Source: Schlegelella_A sp036496385
GTDB taxonomy: Bacteria > Pseudomonadota > Gammaproteobacteria > Burkholderiales > Burkholderiaceae_C
Length of the DNA stretch: 64,000 nt
Reading direction: 5' to 3'
NCBI GenBank assembly: GCA_036496385.1
Contig: DASXLD010000003.1
Span: 98,520-162,519 of the forward strand
Shown here: positions 53,828 to 62,096 of the stretch, in pieces
Position numbering within the stretch: position 1 is the first letter of the stretch
Layout: each line of letters starts with the position of its first letter
Notes under the pieces: model-generated
What the model was told of the DNA's origin: nothing
Databases searched by the model: none
The model's input: the letters and a program-made list of their open reading frames with translations, nothing else
Position numbers and translations under genes: made by a program

Positions 53828-54619
53828 ATGGCAAGCACGCCCACCAGCGAGCACGTCGTCGTCGAGCGCGACGGAGCGGTCGTCACGTTGACATTCAACC
53901 GGCCGGAGGCGCGCAACGCCATGACCTGGGCCATGTACGAGCGCTTGAGCGAAGTCTGCGAGGAGGTCGACCGCGACGACGGCGTGCGCGTCCTGGTCCT
54001 CAAAGGCGCCGGCGGCAAGGCGTTCGTCGCCGGCACCGACATCAGCCAGTTCCTGAGCTTCGAAAGCGGCGACGACGGCCTGCGCTACGAACGCGACGCC
54101 GATCGTCTGCTCGGCCGCGTCGCCGACGTCAGGAAGCCGGTCATCGCGCAGATCGAGGGCTTCGCGGTCGGTGGCGGCTTCGGCATCGCCGCCGGTTGCG
54201 ACCTGCGCATCGCGACTGGGGAGGCACGCTTCGGGGCGCCGATCGCGCGCACGCTCGGCAACTGCCTGTCGATGCGGACCTATGCGCGCTACCTGGACCT
54301 GCTCGGGCCGTCGCGGCTGAAGGAGCTCATCTTCACGGCGCGCCTGCTCTCCGCCGAGGAGGCGCTCACGGCGGGCTTCGTCCACGAGATCGTCCCTGCG
54401 GAACGGATTGCGGCGCGCGTCCGCGAGCTCGCCGAACAGATCGCGTCGCATGCGCCGATCACGCTGCGGGTGACCAAGGAAGCAGTCCGTCGCCTCCAGG
54501 ACGCGCGCCCGGTGCCCGACGGCAGCGACCTCATCGCGATGACGTACGGGAGCGCCGACTTCCGCGAGGGCGTTCGCGCCTTCGTCGACAAGCGGCCGCC
54601 GCGCTGGACCGGCAAGTAG
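53828..54619 (+). CDS. crotonase-superfamily protein 2 (lacks both canonical Glu)
   Basis: The ATG at 53828 gives 263 residues. Signature blocks are FNRPEARNAMTWAMYERL, GGKAFVAGTDISQFL and VGGGFGIAAGCDLRIA. The two hydratase glutamate positions are replaced by G119 (GGGFG) and I139 (FGAPI), as in its neighbour but with different residues. The pair thus appears paralogous with separate specialised roles, not a duplicated hydratase. It lies 35 bases after the first crotonase, and a hairpin lies just after its stop. Confidence 0.88.
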   Translation: MASTPTSEHVVVERDGAVVTLTFNRPEARNAMTWAMYERLSEVCEEVDRDDGVRVLVLKGAGGKAFVAGTDISQFLSFESGDDGLRYERDADRLLGRVADVRKPVIAQIEGFAVGGGFGIAAGCDLRIATGEARFGAPIARTLGNCLSMRTYARYLDLLGPSRLKELIFTARLLSAEEALTAGFVHEIVPAERIAARVRELAEQIASHAPITLRVTKEAVRRLQDARPVPDGSDLIAMTYGSADFREGVRAFVDKRPPRWTGK

Positions 54620-54648
54620 TGCTTCTTTCATCTCGTTGCCCCGACCTG

Positions 54649-54670
54649 CCGGCAGGCGCATCCCTGCCGG
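54649..54670 (+). terminator. hairpin after the crotonase operon
   Basis: CCGGCAGG (54649-54656) pairs perfectly with CCTGCCGG (54663-54670) across a six-base loop. It overlaps a 12-bp palindrome CCTGCCGGCAGG (54645-54656). It lies 29 bases after the crotonase stop and 18 before the next start. There is no U-run, so a Rho-independent terminator is doubtful; it may also act as a regulatory site for the zinc locus. Confidence 0.35.
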
Positions 54671-54687
54671 GCTAAGATCGCTCAGCC

Positions 54688-55029
54688 ATGACGTTGAGCA
54701 GGATGCGCGCGACCTCGCGACGACGCTTGTCGTGGCTGGTCTGGCTCGGCCTGCTCTTCGCGTTCGCGCAGGTGGCGGCGAGCGCGCACGCCATCTCGCA
54801 CCTGAGTGCCGATGCCGGTCGCTCGCGCGAAGGCGGCGCTGTCCACGCGCAGTGCGACCTCTGCCTGCTCGGCGCCAGCATCGGTGGCGCCGCGCCGGCA
54901 ACCGAGCCGCCGATCGCCTGCCATCCGGACCTCGGCGACGTCGCCTACGTCGACGAGCTTCGCCCCTTCGTCGCGAGCGCTCCTGCGCTCGCCTACCGAA
55001 GCCGCGCACCGCCCACCGCTCCGCGCTGA
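54688..55029 (+). CDS. DUF2946-like exported protein of the zinc-import locus
   Basis: This 113-residue protein has an Arg-rich start and a membrane/signal helix (LSWLVWLGLLFAFAQVAASAHA). It is followed by a short Cys/His-bearing part: HAISHL, then HAQCDLCLLGASIG with CxxC, then a His-containing Pro-rich tail. The layout H...CxxC fits DUF2946-type proteins found near metal-transport genes, although I rely on pattern only. A periplasmic metal-binding role is plausible. The outer-membrane barrel gene follows 68 bases later. The ATG at 54688 lacks a strong ribosome site. Confidence 0.55.
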   Translation: MTLSRMRATSRRRLSWLVWLGLLFAFAQVAASAHAISHLSADAGRSREGGAVHAQCDLCLLGASIGGAAPATEPPIACHPDLGDVAYVDELRPFVASAPALAYRSRAPPTAPR

Positions 55030-55097
55030 CCGTGACCGTGGCGCGCCGCTCGTTTCGAGCGGCCCGCGCTGCCATCCGTCATCACCGGAGCATTCAC

Positions 55098-56507
55098 ATG
55101 AAGCTCATGACAGCGGCCATGCTGGCCGCGCTGGCCTGGCCCATGGCGGCACGGGCCGACGACGCCGCCGACTTGGCCGCGATCCGCAAGGACATGGAAG
55201 CGATGCGCGCCACCTACGAGGCGAGGCTGCAGGCGCTCGAGCGGCGCCTGCAGAACGCCGAGACGGCGCTCGCTGCGGCGCCGCCGCCGGCGAGCGCACC
55301 GGCCGTCGCCACTGCGGCGCCGCCCGCAACCGCGAGCGCGACCGCTTCGCCCGCGCCCGCCGACGCGGCCGCCGGCGGCGGCGCGAACGCATTCAATCCG
55401 GCGATCTCGCTGATCCTTTCCGGGCTCTACACGAACACGTCGAAGGACCCCTCGCGCTACGCGATCGCCGGCTTCCCGTTGCCGGGCGACGCCGCAGTCG
55501 GCCCGGGGACGCGCGGCTTCAGCCTCGCCGAATCCGAGCTCGGCTTCGCCGCGAGCATCGACCCGTGGCTGCGCGGCGCCGCCAACATCTCGATCGCCGC
55601 CGACAACAGCGTCGAGGTCGAGGAGGCCTACGTGCAGACGACCTCGCTCGGCAACGGACTGTCGCTGAAGGCAGGCCGGTTCTTCTCCGCGCTCGGCTAT
55701 CTCAATTCGCAGCACTCGCACACCTGGGATTTCGTCGACGCACCGCTCGCCTACCAGGCGATGCTCGGCACCCAGTTCGCCGACGACGGCGTGCAGCTGA
55801 CGTGGCTGCCGCCGCTCGACGAGTACGTCGAGCTCGGCGTCGAGCTCGGTCGCGGCCGCAGCTTTCCCGGCAGCGACAGCAGCCGCAACGCGCCGGGCGC
55901 GGTCGCGGTCACGGCGCACGTCGGCGGCGACATCGGCGCGAGCCACAGCTGGCGCGCCGGCGTCTCGATGCTCGATGCGAAGGCGAGCGAGCAGGGCCTG
56001 GTCGCGACCGACGATGCGGGCAACCGCTTCGACCAGTCCTTCAGCGGCACCACCCGCGTCTGGGTCGCGGACGCGGTGTGGAAATGGGCGCCGAACGGCA
56101 ACGCGACGCGAACGAACTTCAAGCTGCAGGGCGAGTATCTGCAGAGCACGCGCAGCGGCGACCTGGTCCACGATGTCGGCAGCACGAACCTGGCGTCGAG
56201 CTTGCACGCGCGCCAGTCGGGCTGGTACGTCCAGGGCATCTACCAGTTCATGCCGCGCTGGCGCGTCGGCGCCCGCACCGAGCGGCTCGATCCGGGCAGC
56301 CCCGACTACGGCATCAACAACGGCCTCATTCCGACCACCGACCACACGCCGAGCAGGAACTCGCTGATGTTCGACTTCAGCCCGAGCGAGTTCTCGCGCT
56401 TTCGCCTGCAGCTCGCGCAGGACCGTGCCCGGCCGGGCGGCACCGACACGCAATGGTTCCTGCAATACCAGACGAGCCTGGGCGCGCACGGCGCGCACAG
56501 CTTCTGA
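55098..56507 (+). CDS. outer-membrane beta-barrel protein of the zinc-import locus
   Basis: The ATG at 55098 follows CACCGGAGCATTCAC and gives 469 residues with a signal peptide (LMTAAMLAALAWPMAARA). An N-terminal coiled coil (DLAAIRKDMEAMRATYEARL) and a disordered Pro/Ala linker (residues 55-90) lead to a beta-barrel. The barrel has alternating strands rich in aromatic girdle residues, for example GLSLKAGRFFSALGYLN, and ends in Phe (GAHGAHSF), the usual outer-membrane insertion signal. It is not a TonB-box receptor. Its position upstream of ZnuA/ZnuB-like genes suggests a zinc-responsive porin, which remains an inference. Confidence 0.7.
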   Translation: MKLMTAAMLAALAWPMAARADDAADLAAIRKDMEAMRATYEARLQALERRLQNAETALAAAPPPASAPAVATAAPPATASATASPAPADAAAGGGANAFNPAISLILSGLYTNTSKDPSRYAIAGFPLPGDAAVGPGTRGFSLAESELGFAASIDPWLRGAANISIAADNSVEVEEAYVQTTSLGNGLSLKAGRFFSALGYLNSQHSHTWDFVDAPLAYQAMLGTQFADDGVQLTWLPPLDEYVELGVELGRGRSFPGSDSSRNAPGAVAVTAHVGGDIGASHSWRAGVSMLDAKASEQGLVATDDAGNRFDQSFSGTTRVWVADAVWKWAPNGNATRTNFKLQGEYLQSTRSGDLVHDVGSTNLASSLHARQSGWYVQGIYQFMPRWRVGARTERLDPGSPDYGINNGLIPTTDHTPSRNSLMFDFSPSEFSRFRLQLAQDRARPGGTDTQWFLQYQTSLGAHGAHSF

Positions 56508-56524
56508 TCCCGATGGAGACCCTC

Positions 56525-57445
56525 ATGCATCGCACGTTTCACCGTTTGTCCTTGCTTGCCGTGCTGGCCATGCTCGCCGGCGCCGTTCCCGCGCATGCGG
56601 CGCTGCGCGTCTTCGCGTGCGAGCCGGAGTGGGGTGCGCTCGCCGGGGAGATCGGCGGCAAGCTCGTCGACGTCACCGTCGCAACGAGCGCGCTGCAGGA
56701 CCCGCACCAGATCCAGGCCAAGCCGAGCCTGATCGCGCGCACGCGCAACGCCGACCTCGTCGCCTGTACCGGCGCCGAGCTCGAGATCGGCTGGCTGCCG
56801 CTGTTGCTCCAGCAGTCGGGCAATGCCAAGGTGCAGCCGGGGCAGCCCGGCAACTTCGCCGCTGCCGACTTCGTCCGCAAGCTCGAGATCCCGAGCCAGG
56901 TCGATCGCTCGCAGGGCGATGTCCACGCCTCGGGCAATCCGCACATCCAGACCGACCCGCGCAACATCGCGCTCGTCGCGACGGCGCTCGGCGCGCGGCT
57001 GCAGCAGCTCGATCCCGCGAACGCGGCGCAGTACGCGAAGGGCCAGGCCGAGTTCGCGCGCAAGTGGCAACAGTCCATGGCGCGCTGGAGCGTGCAGGCG
57101 GCGCCGCTGAAGGGCATGGCCGTCGTCTCGCAGCACAAGGCGTTCGCCTACCTCTACGACTGGCTCGGCTTGAAGGAGGTCGCGGTGCTCGAGCCGAAGC
57201 CGGGCGTCGAGCCGAGCGCGGCGCACCTGGAGAGCGTGCTCGCTGCGCTCAAGGCGACGCCGGCGAAGATGGTCCTCTACGCCGCGTACCAGGATCCGAA
57301 GCCGTCGGAATGGCTGGGCAGGAACGCCGGCCTCGCGATCGTCAAGGTGCCGTTCACGGTCGGCGGCAGCGACGCTGCCAAGGACCTGTTCGGCCTCTTC
57401 GACGACACCGTCGCGCGCCTGCTCGCCGGCGTCGCCAAGCCATGA
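56525..57445 (+). CDS. zinc-binding periplasmic protein (ZnuA-like)
   Basis: The ATG at 56525 is chosen because GGAGACCCTC sits just upstream; the ATG 12 bases earlier contains that site. The 306-residue protein has a signal peptide, then metal ligands of the cluster A-I binding proteins: H61 (LQDPHQIQAKPS), H140 (GNPHIQTDP), H204 (SQHKAF) and a C-terminal acidic ligand region (YQDPKPSEW). It lacks the long His-rich loop found in E. coli ZnuA. It would bind Zn2+ or Mn2+ and deliver it to the permease whose gene overlaps its stop. Confidence 0.85.
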   Translation: MHRTFHRLSLLAVLAMLAGAVPAHAALRVFACEPEWGALAGEIGGKLVDVTVATSALQDPHQIQAKPSLIARTRNADLVACTGAELEIGWLPLLLQQSGNAKVQPGQPGNFAAADFVRKLEIPSQVDRSQGDVHASGNPHIQTDPRNIALVATALGARLQQLDPANAAQYAKGQAEFARKWQQSMARWSVQAAPLKGMAVVSQHKAFAYLYDWLGLKEVAVLEPKPGVEPSAAHLESVLAALKATPAKMVLYAAYQDPKPSEWLGRNAGLAIVKVPFTVGGSDAAKDLFGLFDDTVARLLAGVAKP

Positions 57446-58221
57446 GCTGGAGTGCGCTCGACTGGGGCATCCTCGGCCCGGCGCTGATCGCGGGTCTGCT
57501 CGTGCTCGCGACCCACGTGCCGCTCGGCATGCAGGTGCTCGACCGCGGCATCGTCTTCATCGACCTCGCGATCGCGCAGATCGCCGGCCTCGGCGTCATC
57601 GCTGCCGACGCCATCGGCTTGCCGGAAGGTGGCGTTGCCGTGCAGGCGGCGGCGGTCTCGGCGGCGCTCGGCGGCGCCTGGCTGCTGACGTGGACCGAGC
57701 GGCGCGCGCCCGCGCAGCAGGAGGCGCTGATCGGCGTCCTCTTCATTCTCGCGGCCTGCGCGGGGCTGCTGTTGCTCTCGGGCAATCCGCATGGCGGCGA
57801 GCATCTGAAGGACCTCCTCGTCGGCCAGATCCTGTGGGTGCACACGACGCAGCTGCTCTGGCTCGCCGGCCTGTCGCTCCTGCTGCTCGCGGCGATCGCG
57901 TCCGGGTGGATCGCGCGGCTCGGCCGGTTCGGCTTCTATGGCGCGTTCGCGCTCGCGGTGACGGCGTCGGTGCAGCTGGTCGGCGTCTATCTCGTCTTCT
58001 CGAGCCTCATCATCCCGGCCCTCGCGACCAGCGGCGAGCCGGGCCGGCGCAGGCTCGCCGTCGCCTATGCGATCGGCGCGACCGGCTATGCGCTCGGGCT
58101 CGCGCTCTCGGCGCTGTTCGACCTGCCGTCGGGGGCGGTGATCGTCTGTACGCTGGCGGCCTGTGCGCTAATCTGGAAAGGCTATCCCCGCGATCAGGGG
58201 GTTGCCCGGGATCGGCCCTAG
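57442..58221 (+). CDS. metal ABC transporter permease (ZnuB-like)
   Basis: The ATG at 57442 overlaps the ZnuA-like stop (ATGA). The 259-residue protein has about eight membrane helices and the ABC-3 family pattern: LGMQVLDRGIVFIDLAIAQI with GLGVIAA, and QLVGVYLVFSSLIIPALAT, which contains the coupling region for the ATPase. No ATPase gene lies next to it, so a ZnuC-like subunit must be encoded elsewhere. The tail GYPRDQGVARDRP is short. It is the last gene of the zinc-import locus, before the PEP-CTERM gene. Confidence 0.85.
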   Translation: MSWSALDWGILGPALIAGLLVLATHVPLGMQVLDRGIVFIDLAIAQIAGLGVIAADAIGLPEGGVAVQAAAVSAALGGAWLLTWTERRAPAQQEALIGVLFILAACAGLLLLSGNPHGGEHLKDLLVGQILWVHTTQLLWLAGLSLLLLAAIASGWIARLGRFGFYGAFALAVTASVQLVGVYLVFSSLIIPALATSGEPGRRRLAVAYAIGATGYALGLALSALFDLPSGAVIVCTLAACALIWKGYPRDQGVARDRP

Positions 58222-58304
58222 GCGCAGTGTCCTCGGCTCTGCCGCCGCCACGCGTTGATTCGACCGTCGTCGTGCCGCGGCGTGCCAACAACAAGGAGTA
58301 CGGC

Positions 58305-59192
58305 ATGGCTCTCGACAGATTTGGGCAGTCGCTGCGGATCGGCCTTGCGACGATCGGCGCTCTCGGCGCGAGCGCGCCAGTATGGGCCGACCCGCCCTTC
58401 ATCACGGGAGCGGGCGATCCCAACTACCTGACGCTGTTCCAGGGCGCGAGTGCGAAGACCTTCGCGGACCTCGGCTTTTCCGTCGGCACCGGGCCGGGCC
58501 AGCTGCACGTCAGCATCAACACCTTCACCGATCCTGCCGGGTTGATCTTCGGTACCGCCCTCGGGACGGGCAACCTGGATGCGTCGGGGGTGACCACCGG
58601 CCTGCTGAATTACGCCTACTCGCTCACCGCGACGACGACTGCATCGGTGAACGCACGCGATTACGCATGGGGTCAGAACCCCGGGACCAATACGGGCACG
58701 AATCCGGCGCTCGACACGCCCTGGAACGGCACCATCTTCGACTTGGGAGGCCAGGCCAACAAAGCCGTCGTCTTTCCAGTGATCGATCACGGGCCGCTGC
58801 CCAACGAGGCGCTCGAGTACACCGTCTATCTCGGCGACTCGCCGAGCTCGACGGATCTTGCGGACTGGCACCTGGCGACCCTCTCGGAGGTCTACATGCA
58901 GGGCTGGCAGCCGGACACCATCGCGTTGGCGGACGGGTTCACGACCGTTTGGACGCTCGCATCGCCGTCCGACACCTTCCGCTACGTCTCGGTGAAAGCG
59001 GTGGGTTCGCAGGCGCTCCAACCGATCTTCGGCACCGAAGACGAGATCGACGCTGTCGCCGGGCTCACGGCGGAGGGCAGTGGCGTCGGCACTCCACCCG
59101 TGCCGGAACCCGAGAGCTACGCCTTGATGCTGGCGGGGCTGGCAGCGTTGGGGCTGGTCTCGCGAAGGCGCAGGCGCACGACGGCAGCTTGA
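58305..59192 (+). CDS. PEP-CTERM sorting-domain protein, substrate of exosortase
   Basis: The ATG at 58305 follows AACAAGGAGTACGGC and gives 295 residues with an N-terminal signal (RIGLATIGALGASAPVWA). The mature part is Thr/Gly/Ala/Asn-rich beta-sandwich-like sequence with a few tryptophans and no cysteine. The C-terminus is a complete sorting signal: PVPEPESYALMLAGLAALGLV then RRRRR. Such proteins are sorted by exosortase (EpsH/XrtA) and often enter the exopolysaccharide or surface matrix. No exosortase gene is in the window. The molecular role is unknown. Confidence 0.88.
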   Translation: MALDRFGQSLRIGLATIGALGASAPVWADPPFITGAGDPNYLTLFQGASAKTFADLGFSVGTGPGQLHVSINTFTDPAGLIFGTALGTGNLDASGVTTGLLNYAYSLTATTTASVNARDYAWGQNPGTNTGTNPALDTPWNGTIFDLGGQANKAVVFPVIDHGPLPNEALEYTVYLGDSPSSTDLADWHLATLSEVYMQGWQPDTIALADGFTTVWTLASPSDTFRYVSVKAVGSQALQPIFGTEDEIDAVAGLTAEGSGVGTPPVPEPESYALMLAGLAALGLVSRRRRRTTAA

Positions 59193-59237
59193 TCGGGCCT
59201 TCGGGCGTTCGGCGTTCTGCTCCTCGGTCGGGAGCGA

Positions 59238-59663
59238 CTAGGCCGACGTGATGCGCTTGATGCGGCGCTGCGCAGCCGTCGTGATGAGGGTGCGCTCGAG
59301 CGCCGATGCGCGCTCGTACAGCGTGTAGCCTTCCTGCAGGCACTCGGCCTGACGCTGCGCAGCCGTTGCCGGAGGCAAGGTCTCGAAGTCTTCTTCCGCG
59401 GTCTTCAGCAGTTGACGTGCCTCGGCTTCGCGGAGCCCGGCGAAATACTGCGTGCCGATGATCGCGATGCCGCTGCGGACAACCTTGAGCAGTTCGGCGT
59501 CGACGGCGGCGCCCGCCTTCACTGCCTCCGCGAGGCTCCCCTCCTGGGCCTTCAGCGCCGCGACGCACGCCGCCGCATGCGGTGAAGAGGCGGGCACAGC
59601 GGTCGCGATGCTCACGACCATCGACAGCGCGAGCGCGGCAGCGAAGGCGTTTGGACGATTCAT
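59238..59663 (-). CDS. small exported helical protein, unknown function
   Basis: This 141-residue protein has a signal peptide (NAFAAALALSMVVSIATAVPA) and two cysteines (ACVAALKA and ECLQEGY) that could form one disulphide. The body is alpha-helical with many Ala/Glu/Arg residues (REAEARQLLKTAEEDFETL). It probably resides in the periplasm. No known domain is recognised. It converges on the PEP-CTERM gene, with 45 bases between stops. It is divergent from the bkd operon over 176 bases, where no operator is clear. The ATG at 59663 is used. Confidence 0.55.
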   Translation of the reverse strand: MNRPNAFAAALALSMVVSIATAVPASSPHAAACVAALKAQEGSLAEAVKAGAAVDAELLKVVRSGIAIIGTQYFAGLREAEARQLLKTAEEDFETLPPATAAQRQAECLQEGYTLYERASALERTLITTAAQRRIKRITSA

Positions 59664-59839
59664 GCTCGAGGACAGCGACGGGTGTGCGGTTCAACGAAGT
59701 CGCTCGAACCCGGGTTGACCGAGCGACGCTGGTGCCATTTTGACCAGCCCTGCGAAAGACCGCTTGTCCACAATGTTGCGCAGTGTGTCTCTGCGGCTGT
59801 GGCTTGGCGGCGCCGGCGCGGCACGGCACACTCGGGCCC

Positions 59840-61078
59840 GTGAGCCGAGGCCCCCTGCGTCTGCATGTCCCCGAGCCGACCGGGCGCCCGGGGCAAGAGA
59901 CGGACTTCTCGTACCTGCATCTGGCGCCGGCCGGCGCCGTGCCGCGGCCGCCGGTCGACGTCTCGCCGCGGCAGACGACCGATCTCGCCTACACGATGAT
60001 CCGCGTCCTCGACGGCGACGGTCGCGCCGTCGGCCCGTGGGCGCCGCAGCTCGGCGTCGAGCGTTTGCGCGCCGGGATGCGGGCGATGTTGAAGACGCGC
60101 GCCTTCGACGCCCGCATGCTGATCGCGCAGCGGCAGAAGAAGATCTCCTTCTACATGCAATGCCTCGGCGAGGAGGCGATCGCGACCGCGCACGCGCAGG
60201 CGCTCGAGCCGGGCGACATGTGCTTTCCGACCTACCGCCAGCAAGGCTTGCTGCTCGCGCGCGACGACATCCCGATGGTCGAGCTGATGTGCCAGCTGCT
60301 CAGCAACCAGCGCGACCCGCTGAAGGGCCGCCAGCTGCCGGTGATGTATTCGTACAAGCGCGCCGGCTTCTTCACCATCTCCGGCAACCTCGCGACGCAG
60401 TACATCCAGGCGGTCGGCTGGGCGATGGCGTCGGCGATCAAGGAAGACACCAAGATCGCGTCGGCCTGGATCGGCGACGGCGCGACCGCCGAGGCCGACT
60501 TCCATACCGCGCTCACCTTCGCCAATGTCTACCAGGCGCCGGTGATCCTCAACGTCGTCAACAACCAGTGGGCGATCTCGACCTTCCAGTCGATCGCGGC
60601 CGGCGACGCGACGACGTTCGCGGCACGCGGCGCCGGCTGCGGCATCGCGTCGCTGCGCGTCGACGGCAACGACTTCCTCGCCGTCTACGCGGCGTCGGCA
60701 TGGGCGGCCGAGCGCGCGCGCTCGAACCTCGGGCCGACGCTGATCGAGTGGGTGACGTACCGCGCCGGCGCGCATTCGACCTCCGATGATCCGTCGCGCT
60801 ATCGGCCGGGCGACGACTATCAGCACTTTCCGCTCGGCGATCCGGTCGCGCGGCTGAAGAAGCACTTGATCGGCCTCGGCGCCTGGTCGGACGAGGAGCA
60901 CGAGGCGACTGCGAAGAAGCTCGACGCCGAGGTCAGCGCGGCGCTGAAGGAAGCGACGCAATACGGCTCGCTCCTCGACGGCCACACGCCGCCGATCGAA
61001 ACGATGTTCGAGGACGTCTACAAGGACATGCCGGCGCATCTGATCGACCAGCTGCGCCAGGCGAGGCGGCAGGGCTGA
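59840..61078 (+). CDS. bkdA1: branched-chain 2-oxoacid dehydrogenase E1 alpha
   Basis: GTG 59840 is chosen: it starts the homologous N-terminus (SRGPLRLHVPEPTGRPGQ) of Pseudomonas-type BkdA1, giving 412 residues (the Pseudomonas protein is about 410, from memory). The thiamine diphosphate motif begins G212-D-G (IGDGATAEADFHTAL) and ends NVVNNQWA. RQKKISFYMQCLGEEA and SYKRAGFFTISGN are strongly conserved. It decarboxylates the 2-oxoacids of Val, Leu and Ile in the cytoplasm, forming the E1 heterotetramer with the next gene product. Start/stop spacing to bkdA2 is three bases. Confidence 0.93.
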   Translation: MSRGPLRLHVPEPTGRPGQETDFSYLHLAPAGAVPRPPVDVSPRQTTDLAYTMIRVLDGDGRAVGPWAPQLGVERLRAGMRAMLKTRAFDARMLIAQRQKKISFYMQCLGEEAIATAHAQALEPGDMCFPTYRQQGLLLARDDIPMVELMCQLLSNQRDPLKGRQLPVMYSYKRAGFFTISGNLATQYIQAVGWAMASAIKEDTKIASAWIGDGATAEADFHTALTFANVYQAPVILNVVNNQWAISTFQSIAAGDATTFAARGAGCGIASLRVDGNDFLAVYAASAWAAERARSNLGPTLIEWVTYRAGAHSTSDDPSRYRPGDDYQHFPLGDPVARLKKHLIGLGAWSDEEHEATAKKLDAEVSAALKEATQYGSLLDGHTPPIETMFEDVYKDMPAHLIDQLRQARRQG

Positions 61079-61081
61079 GCG

Positions 61082-62095
61082 ATGGCGAGCATGACGATGA
61101 TCCAGGCGCTGCGCTCGGCGATGGACGTCATGCTCGCGCGCGACGACAACGTCGTCATCTACGGCCAGGACGTCGGCTATTTCGGCGGCGTCTTCCGCGT
61201 CACCGACGGCCTGCAGGCCAAGTACGGCAAGACGCGCGTGTTCGACGCGCCGATCTCCGAGGGCGGCATCGTCGGCTCGGCGATCGGCATGGCCGCGTAC
61301 GGCCTCAGGCCCGTCGTCGAGGTGCAGTTCGCCGACTACTTCTATCCGGCGTCGGACCAGATCGTTTCCGAGGCAGCGCGGCTGCGTTACCGCTCGGCGG
61401 GCGACTTCACGTCGCCGATCACGATCCGTATGCCGTGCGGCGGCGGCATCTACGGCGGCCAGACCCACAGCCAGAGCCCGGAAGCGCTCTTCACGCACGT
61501 CTGCGGCATCCGCACGGTGATGCCGAGCAATCCGCACGACGCCAAGGGCCTGCTGATCGCGTCGATCGAGAACGACGATCCCGTCATCTTCCTCGAGCCC
61601 AAGCGCCTCTACAACGGCCCGTTCGACGGCCACCACGGCAAGCCCGTCGTGCCGTGGGCCGCGCATCCGATGGGCGAGGTGCCGGAAGGGCACTACACGG
61701 TGCCGCTCGACTCGGCGGTCGTCTTCCGCCCCGGCAGCGACGTCACGGTCCTCACCTACGGCACGATGGTCTTCGTCTGCGAGGCGGCGGTGAAGGAGAC
61801 CGGGATCGACGCCGAGATCATCGACCTGCGCACCCTCTGGCCGCTCGACCTCGAGACGGTGATCGCGTCGGTGAAGAAGACCGGGCGCTGCGTCGTCGTC
61901 CACGAAGCGACGCGGACGAGCGGCTTCGGCGCCGAGCTCGTCTCGCTCGTGCAGGAGCATTGCTTCTACCAGCTCGAAGCGCCGGTCGAGCGAATCACCG
62001 GCTGGGACACGCCGTATCCGCACGCGCTCGAATGGGCGTACTTCCCCGGCCCCGAGCGCGTCGCCGCGGCGCTGCTGCGCGCGATGGAGCCCTGA
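61082..62095 (+). CDS. bkdA2: branched-chain 2-oxoacid dehydrogenase E1 beta
   Basis: This 337-residue transketolase-type beta subunit has the early helix MIQALRSAMDVMLARDDNVV with GQDVGYFGGVFRVTDGLQAKYG. The cofactor/E2-contact residues lie in PISEGGIVGSAIGMAAYGLRP. It also has VEVQFADYFYPASDQIV and the C-terminal domain GSDVTVLTYGTMV...DLRTLWPLD. It completes the thiamine-dependent decarboxylase active site with BkdA1. It begins three bases after bkdA1 and ends one base before bkdB, so the three genes form one operon. Confidence 0.94.
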   Translation: MASMTMIQALRSAMDVMLARDDNVVIYGQDVGYFGGVFRVTDGLQAKYGKTRVFDAPISEGGIVGSAIGMAAYGLRPVVEVQFADYFYPASDQIVSEAARLRYRSAGDFTSPITIRMPCGGGIYGGQTHSQSPEALFTHVCGIRTVMPSNPHDAKGLLIASIENDDPVIFLEPKRLYNGPFDGHHGKPVVPWAAHPMGEVPEGHYTVPLDSAVVFRPGSDVTVLTYGTMVFVCEAAVKETGIDAEIIDLRTLWPLDLETVIASVKKTGRCVVVHEATRTSGFGAELVSLVQEHCFYQLEAPVERITGWDTPYPHALEWAYFPGPERVAAALLRAMEP

Positions 62096-62096
62096 G

